Part shown: positions 28,176-32,972 of the stretch, piece by piece
How the letters are laid out: each line of letters opens with the position of its first letter
Numbering within the stretch: position 1 is the stretch's first letter
Assembly (NCBI GenBank): GCA_012744445.1
Contig: JAAYBZ010000004.1
Location: 1 to 32,972, forward strand
Source of the DNA: Myxococcales bacterium
GTDB taxonomy: Bacteria > Myxococcota_A > Polyangia > Polyangiales > Houyiibacteriaceae
DNA: 32,972 bases
Direction: 5' to 3'
Translations under genes and position numbers: made by a program
The notes under the pieces: model-generated
Database searches by the model: none
The model's input: the letters and a program-made list of their open reading frames with translations, nothing else
Told to the model about the DNA's origin: nothing

Positions 28176-29978
28176 TCAGGGCGTCTCGGGCTCGAGCTCG
28201 AGCTCGGGCTCGGGCAGAGGATAGGTGTAGGCGCAGGTGTTGGACGCCTGGACCCTGCCGGTCGAGCGGTAGGTGCTCGTGACGAGCGTCACGTCACCCG
28301 CCTCCGCGAGCGCGTCCACGACGATCGTCGGGAAGTGACCGTCGTCGGCGAGGTTTCCGTACGCCTCGATCGTCCAGGGCACGTTGTTCGCGGCGTTGGC
28401 GGCGCGATGCGCGATGAGCGACTCGAGGAGGGCCGTATCGGAGTAGACGATGCGGACCTCGCCGTTCACGACCGCGATGTCGGAGTTGTGGCCGACGAAG
28501 CCGGGCTCGGTACGGTCGGCGTAATACGCCGCGGTGCCGTCGTCGACGATCATGCGGCTGTTGTTGTCGGGGTTGCCGTTGGTGGCGTTGACGCGGACGT
28601 AGTTGACCGAGCCGCGGCCGATGCCGTCGGTATAGGCGACGTGGATGGTGGTCCCATCGACGACCATGCTCGCGTCCATACCGGCATCCTCGGAGGGCTG
28701 GCAACCCGCGATGCAGGTCGGACCGACCCATCCGGCGCCCGTCTTGCGGTGAAGCAGGAGGCGACCCTCGGGGCGCGAGTAGGAGAGGAGGGCGAGACCG
28801 TCGGCGGTCGCCTCGATGTCGTTGTAGAGACCCGGGGTCGGCGGGTAGTCGACGAGCTCGGCGGCCTGGACGCAGCAGGTACCGGGGTGCTTCTCATCGT
28901 CGCAGAAGCCGGCCGGGATCTCGCTGGTGGAGACGCAGGTCTCGGAGACCGAGCCGATGCCGCCGCCCTTCGCGCAGGTGAACTCGTCGTTGCTGTTGGT
29001 GCAGCCACCCGCGCTCTCCGGGACGACCTCGGCGCAGACGCCGAAGTAGCCGGCGAGGGCGCAGAAGTAGCCGGTGGCGCAGGGGATGTTCGCGGAGCAG
29101 TGCGCGTTGCCCTCGCTGATGGTCTCGAAGGTCCAGTCCTCGGGCGCGGCCGGGGCGGCGACGGTGGCCGTCGCGACGCGCTGGCTGTACTGCGGCTGCG
29201 TGATGCCCTCCTCGAGGTCGGGCGCCTTGACGACCGTGTAGGCGACGACGGGGAAGCCGTCGTTGCCGACGGTCACGTCGGTCCAGAGCACGGCGATGCC
29301 GCCGTCGGGATCGATCGTGTGGAAGGTCCACTCGAACGAGACGTCGTCGGGGCCCGTGCCGGTGAAGGTGCCGTACGCCGCCTCGAGGGTGCCCTCGGTG
29401 GCGTTGTGGTAGGTCACGAGGACGTCGTTGCCCTCTTCGCCGAGCGCGACGATGCCCGTGTACTTACCCACGATGTCCCCCGTGGCCGAGATGCCGCCGC
29501 GCGGACCGGACGGGTCGGCGCTCGGAACCACGCCGGCGGGGATGCCCTTCACGGTCTCCCAAACGATGGTGCCCTGCTCGCAGACGTCGTCGGAGCCCGT
29601 GCGGTTCCACCAGCCGACGTTGAGGTCGTGGTACTGCGTGTTCGAGAGGCCGGGGTTGTAGCCCGCGACGATCAGCGCACCGTTGGCGAGCTGCGTGCTC
29701 TTCGCGTAGGCGACGCGCGTGCCCGGGTTGAGCGGGGGCTTGGGGACGCAGGTACAAACGACGTCGCCGTTCGCATCGCAGGTCGCGTTGGAGCACTGCT
29801 CCCACGGCTCGCAGAGGTCGCTATCGTTGTACGTCACGCAAACCGTCTCGCCATCGCGGACGCACTCGAGCTGGTTCGCGGTGCACTCTTCCTTGACCGG
29901 AGGGGGGTTGGACCCGCAGTCGCACGCGACCAAGGCGACCATGAGTGACGCGAAGAAAAGCAGGAAGGAACGCAGCAT
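28176..29978 (-). CDS. Large cysteine-rich secreted lipoprotein
   Basis: 600 residues from ATG 29978, after GAGAG; the frame is open to 30509, but the lipoprotein signal fixes the start. The signal peptide MLRSFLLFFASLMVALVAC ends at lipobox Cys19, followed by Asp at +2, which in E. coli keeps lipoproteins in the inner membrane; the rule may differ here. A cysteine-rich knot follows (about 34-78, many Cys with CVRDGETVC, CDANGDVVCTC). Residues about 85-590 are beta-rich repeats with Asp/Gly turns, recalling a beta-propeller, plus a second cysteine-rich insert (about 275-370). The tail is acidic (PEPELELEPETP). Such surface lipoproteins are frequent in myxobacteria; the role is unknown. Confidence 0.82.
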   Translation of the reverse strand: MLRSFLLFFASLMVALVACDCGSNPPPVKEECTANQLECVRDGETVCVTYNDSDLCEPWEQCSNATCDANGDVVCTCVPKPPLNPGTRVAYAKSTQLANGALIVAGYNPGLSNTQYHDLNVGWWNRTGSDDVCEQGTIVWETVKGIPAGVVPSADPSGPRGGISATGDIVGKYTGIVALGEEGNDVLVTYHNATEGTLEAAYGTFTGTGPDDVSFEWTFHTIDPDGGIAVLWTDVTVGNDGFPVVAYTVVKAPDLEEGITQPQYSQRVATATVAAPAAPEDWTFETISEGNAHCSANIPCATGYFCALAGYFGVCAEVVPESAGGCTNSNDEFTCAKGGGIGSVSETCVSTSEIPAGFCDDEKHPGTCCVQAAELVDYPPTPGLYNDIEATADGLALLSYSRPEGRLLLHRKTGAGWVGPTCIAGCQPSEDAGMDASMVVDGTTIHVAYTDGIGRGSVNYVRVNATNGNPDNNSRMIVDDGTAAYYADRTEPGFVGHNSDIAVVNGEVRIVYSDTALLESLIAHRAANAANNVPWTIEAYGNLADDGHFPTIVVDALAEAGDVTLVTSTYRSTGRVQASNTCAYTYPLPEPELELEPETP

Positions 29979-30050
29979 GTGGGCTCTCGCTGGTTGGAGT
30001 ACGCGCGGCGGAGCGCGGGGCGGACCGGCCGCGTGGGTTGACCGCCGCCG

Positions 30051-30079
30051 ATGATATAGGCGTGCGTGTTCCGAAACAA
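30051..30079 (-). promoter_or_regulatory. Putative promoter of the cysteine-rich lipoprotein gene
   Basis: On the minus strand TTGTTT (30079-30074; three of six), 17-bp spacer, TATCAT (30056-30051; five of six). The leader would be about 65 nt. This segment is clearly AT-richer than its surroundings. Confidence 0.52.
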
Positions 30080-30162
30080 TACTGGAGTGCGAGATCCACG
30101 AAATCGACGTCCGCCGTCCGCCCGATGTGGTTGCACCTCTTACGCGGGGCCTGGAAACGCGA

Positions 30163-30190
30163 TTGACACCCAATTCCGCCTGGGTACCAT
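30163..30190 (+). promoter_or_regulatory. Putative sigma-70 promoter of the FHA gene
   Basis: A perfect TTGACA (30163-30168), 16-bp spacer, TACCAT (30185-30190; four of six). The predicted start leaves a leader of about 55 nt to the ATG at 30253. It is the best promoter match in the window and lies back to back with the minus-strand promoter at 30051-30079. Confidence 0.65.
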
Positions 30191-30252
30191 CGCCCCGAAA
30201 CCCCTCCCGCTCCTGTTCGCCCCCACACGGCCCGAGGGGCCGGTGAAGAACG

Positions 30253-31587
30253 ATGCACAAGCTGGTCATCTCGGACGCCGAAGGAAGGACGACGGTCGTT
30301 CCTCTCGTCCGTGACGAACTCACGATCGGACGAAAAGAGGGGAACGCCGTCCGCCTCACCGAGCGGAACGTCTCGCGGCGGCATGCGCGCATCCGGCGCG
30401 ACGGCGACGGCTTCATCGTCGAGGATCTCGACTCGTACAACGGCGTCTTCCTCAACGACGAGCGCATCCAGGGGCAGGCGCGCCTCAGGCCCGGCGATCG
30501 CCTCCGCATCGGCGACTACCGATTCGCGCTCGACGCCGACGGCGCGATGCCCACGGCCGAGGCGAGCCCCGTCGATCTCGACTTCGGCGGCGACGATCTC
30601 CGCGTGGCGCCGCCGCGCCTCGTGATGCTCACGCCCCCGGCGGCCGGCGCCGTCTACGCGGTGGGCGACGGGATGCGCCTCGGGCGCGCCGAGGACCTCG
30701 AGATCTGGGTGAACCACCGCTCGATCTCGCGCGAGCACGTGCGCTTCCGCGAGATGGAAGGGCAGATCGTCGTCGAGGATCTCTCGAGCGCGAACGGCAT
30801 CACGGTGAACGATCAGCCCGTGGCCTCCGCCACCCTCACCTCCGGCGACGTGCTCGGCCTCGGTCAGGTGAAGTTCCGCTTCGTCGCGCGCGGCGAGGAA
30901 TTCCACTTCGAGCCCGAGCCTGCGTTCGAGCGCAAGGAAGCGGCGAGCGAGGGCGGCAACAAGGCGGCGATCGTCGTCGTCGGGCTCCTCGTGGCAGGCG
31001 CGATCGCCCTCGGCCTCTTCGTCGCGCTCCGCGATCGCGAGGAAGCGCCCAAGATCGAATTCGAGCCGGAGGCGGTCCAGGCCGAGATCGCGCCGGCGCC
31101 TTCCGGGCCGAGCCGTGAGGATCGGCTCGCGGCCGAGCGAGAGAGCGCGGAATGCGAGCGACACCTCATCGAGGATCGCCTCGAGGAGGCGCTCGAAGCC
31201 GCCGATCGCGCCCTCCTCCTCGTGCCCGATCACGAGGGGGCCGCGGCGTGTCGCGCGGATGCGAGCGCGATCGTGCGCGAACACGCCACCTTCGCCCGCG
31301 GCCGGCGGGCCCTCGAAGAAGGCCGCGTCGACGACGCGTACTTCGCGTTCGAGAGCCTCGACGAGAAGAGCCCCCTCCGGGATCGCCCCGAGGTGAGCCG
31401 CGCGCGTCGCCTCTTCGCGGAGCAGAAGCTCACGGCCGCCAAACGTGTCCTCCGCCGCAACCCGCAGCTCGCCTACGACGAGGCCATCCAGGTCGTGATG
31501 GGCCCGGGCTTCCCCGCCCTCCATCAAGCCGAGGCGGCGCGTCTCGTCGAAGCGGCCAAGAAGCGTGGCGCCGTAGACGCGAATTGA
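30253..31587 (+). CDS. Membrane protein with two FHA domains and a helical C-terminal region
   Basis: 444 residues from ATG 30253. FHA domains bind phosphothreonine peptides. The first (about 5-95) has LTIGRKEGNAVRL, SRRHARI and SYNGVFLNDERI; the second (about 118-215) has RLGRAEDLEIWVNHRSISREHVRF and SSANGITVNDQPV. Both keep the Gly-Arg, Ser-x-x-His and Asn-Gly positions needed for phosphopeptide binding. One membrane helix lies at about 236-258 (KAAIVVVGLLVAGAIALGLFVAL); the FHA part should be cytoplasmic and the rest periplasmic. The C-terminal 160 residues are helical and TPR-like (CERHLIEDRLEEALEAADRALLLVPDHEGAAACRADA). Myxobacteria have many Ser/Thr kinases that could be upstream partners; none is encoded here. 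Confidence 0.88.
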   Translation: MHKLVISDAEGRTTVVPLVRDELTIGRKEGNAVRLTERNVSRRHARIRRDGDGFIVEDLDSYNGVFLNDERIQGQARLRPGDRLRIGDYRFALDADGAMPTAEASPVDLDFGGDDLRVAPPRLVMLTPPAAGAVYAVGDGMRLGRAEDLEIWVNHRSISREHVRFREMEGQIVVEDLSSANGITVNDQPVASATLTSGDVLGLGQVKFRFVARGEEFHFEPEPAFERKEAASEGGNKAAIVVVGLLVAGAIALGLFVALRDREEAPKIEFEPEAVQAEIAPAPSGPSREDRLAAERESAECERHLIEDRLEEALEAADRALLLVPDHEGAAACRADASAIVREHATFARGRRALEEGRVDDAYFAFESLDEKSPLRDRPEVSRARRLFAEQKLTAAKRVLRRNPQLAYDEAIQVVMGPGFPALHQAEAARLVEAAKKRGAVDAN

Positions 31588-31689
31588 GCGCGAGCGCGGG
31601 CGCGCATCGCGGCGCACGAGCGCAAACGTTCGATTCTTCAGCACGAAATCTAGCGCACGCCGGATACCCGTGTTTTCATCGCACTTGGG

Positions 31690-31702
31690 GTGCAGCCTGC
31701 AC
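31690..31702. repeat. Palindrome GTGCAG-C-CTGCAC in the outer-membrane gene leader
   Basis: Perfect 6-bp arms around one base, with partial symmetry continuing outward (GGG on the left, ACCC on the right). It lies 42 bp before the ATG at 31744 and 11 bp before a second palindrome. This is operator-like; no regulator is identified. Confidence 0.42.
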
Positions 31703-31713
31703 ACCCACGTCGA

Positions 31714-31733
31714 CCATCGCGAGATCGCGATGG
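31714..31733. repeat. 9-bp perfect inverted repeat overlapping the ribosome site
   Basis: CCATCGCGA (31714-31722) and TCGCGATGG (31725-31733) are perfect inverted copies around GA. The right arm supplies the first two bases of the GGAGGGG ribosome site (31732-31738) of the 31744 gene, so protein binding or RNA folding here could block translation. Confidence 0.5.
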
Positions 31734-31743
31734 AGGGGCTTCG

Positions 31744-32972
31744 ATGATGCGTAAGTTCGCGTTGTTCACTTTGGTCACGGCGCTGATCGCGGGATCGGCG
31801 TCGTTCGCCCACGCGCAACAGCTCGAAGGTGGAGGCGTCGACCTCGCGCTCTTCCGGGCGCCGGTCGATTCCAAGGGGCACATCACCGTCAACGGCACCG
31901 ACATCATCGGTCACAACGACTATTCGTTCGGGTTGATCCTCGACGCCGGCATCGGTCTTCTGCCCTTCTACGGCTTCGAAGAGGACACGGCGACGTCCGG
32001 CGCGGAGGCGAGCCGCGAGCGACGGCTGCTCGACACGATGATCAGCGGCACGTTCATGCTCAACTGGGGCATCAAGAACGTGGTGGTCGTCGGCGCGCAG
32101 CTCCCGGTGCGGCTCACGCGCGGCGCGGCCATCCACGGCCTCCTCAACGACGGGAGCTCGTTCTACAACCCGCCGACCTCGCGGGGCGCCTCCGAAGAGG
32201 GCATCGGCGACATCCAGCTCCACGCCAAGGTGCGCCTCCTCCGCGTCGAGCGGAACCCGATCGGCCTCGCCGCGATCGTGCGGTTGGGGATCCCGACGGG
32301 TGATTCGAAGCAGTTCACCGGCGAGCCCGGCTGGTCGCTCTGGCCGAGCTTGGTGGGCGAGATCCGGCCGCACCGAAAGCTCCGCTTCTCGCTCGAAGCC
32401 GGCTATCGCGCGATCTTCGGCGAGGGCTCCGAGGTGAACATCGCCGCGCGGACCTGCCCTGGCACGAGCGCCCTCATGGGCACCATCTGCCAGAGCCCCG
32501 GCGGCACGGCGACGGGCGCGCAGATCGCCGAGGAGGGCAAGCACGTCCGCTACGGCGACCTCCTCACCTTCGGCCTCGGCATGAGCGCGCGCGTCGCGCG
32601 GCACCTCGACTTCATCGTGGAGGGTTACGGCTCGCAGGTCGTGAAGCACTTCCAGCCGGAGGGGCTCAGCGTCGAAGGCCTCGTCGGCCTCAAGGCGTTC
32701 GTCCACGAGAACAGCTACCTCATCATCGGCGGTGGCGCGGGCGTGCCGCGGCACGGCATCCAGAACGCCGACTACCGCGTGACGCTCGGCTTCGTCTTCG
32801 AGCCCTCCATCGGCGACGCCGACGGAGACGGCATCAAGGACGACCAGGATCAGTGCCCGAACGATCCGGAGGACTTCGACGGCTTCGAGGACGACGACGG
32901 CTGCCCGGATCCCGACAACGATCGCGACGGCATCCTCGACGTGGACGACGAGTGCCCGAACATCCCCGAGGA
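31744..32972 (+). CDS. Outer-membrane beta-barrel protein with thrombospondin type 3 repeats, C-terminus beyond the window
   Basis: At least 409 residues, open to the right edge. ATG 31744 follows GGAGGGG by five bases. A Sec signal peptide (MMRKFALFTLVTALIAGSAS...) ends at about residue 24, cut after AHA. Residues about 25-355 alternate polar and hydrophobic strands, as in a beta-barrel (LRFSLEAGYRAIFGEG, YLIIGGGAGVP). From about residue 358 come calcium-binding type 3 repeats, with DADGDGIKDDQDQCPND and DNDRDGILDVDDECPN. In myxobacteria this order usually ends in an OmpA peptidoglycan-binding domain, as in the outer-membrane exchange protein TraB and many relatives; that domain would lie outside the window, so the assignment is partial. 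Two palindromes precede the gene. Confidence 0.85.
   Translation, partial: MMRKFALFTLVTALIAGSASFAHAQQLEGGGVDLALFRAPVDSKGHITVNGTDIIGHNDYSFGLILDAGIGLLPFYGFEEDTATSGAEASRERRLLDTMISGTFMLNWGIKNVVVVGAQLPVRLTRGAAIHGLLNDGSSFYNPPTSRGASEEGIGDIQLHAKVRLLRVERNPIGLAAIVRLGIPTGDSKQFTGEPGWSLWPSLVGEIRPHRKLRFSLEAGYRAIFGEGSEVNIAARTCPGTSALMGTICQSPGGTATGAQIAEEGKHVRYGDLLTFGLGMSARVARHLDFIVEGYGSQVVKHFQPEGLSVEGLVGLKAFVHENSYLIIGGGAGVPRHGIQNADYRVTLGFVFEPSIGDADGDGIKDDQDQCPNDPEDFDGFEDDDGCPDPDNDRDGILDVDDECPNIPE

Noticed and set aside
29979..30509. Upstream extension of the cysteine-rich lipoprotein frame
   Set aside because: The lipoprotein signal peptide begins at 29978, and the extension is antisense to the FHA gene and covers two promoters.

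Overview
The window is about 33 kb of dense, very GC-rich bacterial DNA. GTG and TTG starts are common, genes often overlap by 1-11 bases, and long antisense frames are an effect of base composition. The gene content (many TPR, FHA and J-domain proteins, large lipoproteins, an outer-membrane protein with thrombospondin type 3 repeats) and the order topA-trmFO-xerC-hslV-hslU-argB fit a deltaproteobacterium in the broad sense, most likely Myxococcota (Polyangia-like). This is inference from gene content and coding style, not a phylogenetic result.

Layout. 1-615 (-): start of an SLC13-type anion transporter, cut by the window edge. 777-3301 (+): a large lipoprotein L,D-transpeptidase and a small overlapping unknown gene. 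3338-10966 (+): a DNA and protein housekeeping run, dprA, topA, trmFO, xerC, hslV, hslU. 11022-20356 (+): arginine biosynthesis genes argB, argD, argF and argG, with an antiparallel AlkB-type oxygenase after argB and a three-gene chaperone block (J-domain/TPR protein, divergent Hsp70, 262-residue unknown) between argF and argG. 20405-21766 (+): CNNM/CorC-type CBS-domain membrane protein. 21773-22438 (-): metallophosphoesterase-fold protein with altered metal motifs. 22526-23975 (+): unknown protein overlapping a MerR-TPR fusion. 23976-25454 (-): helical-repeat protein with an acidic nine-residue repeat tail. 25483-27572: pdxH, a cold-shock protein, an unknown (-), and panD. 27611-27698: tRNA-Leu(UAA). 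27740-29978 (-): an 81-residue unknown and a large cysteine-rich lipoprotein. 30253-end (+): a double-FHA membrane protein and an outer-membrane protein running off the window.

Most of the window is core metabolism. HslV and HslU form one ATP-dependent protease; ArgB, ArgD, ArgF and ArgG are four steps of arginine synthesis; PdxH makes the PLP used by enzymes such as ArgD; PanD feeds pantothenate synthesis. The least ordinary parts are the chaperone block inside the arginine run, whose two outer proteins appear to share a small domain; the MerR-TPR pair; the acidic-repeat protein; the degraded metallophosphoesterase; and several palindromes in intergenic leaders. I see no CRISPR array, insertion sequence, prophage, defence island or large biosynthetic cluster.
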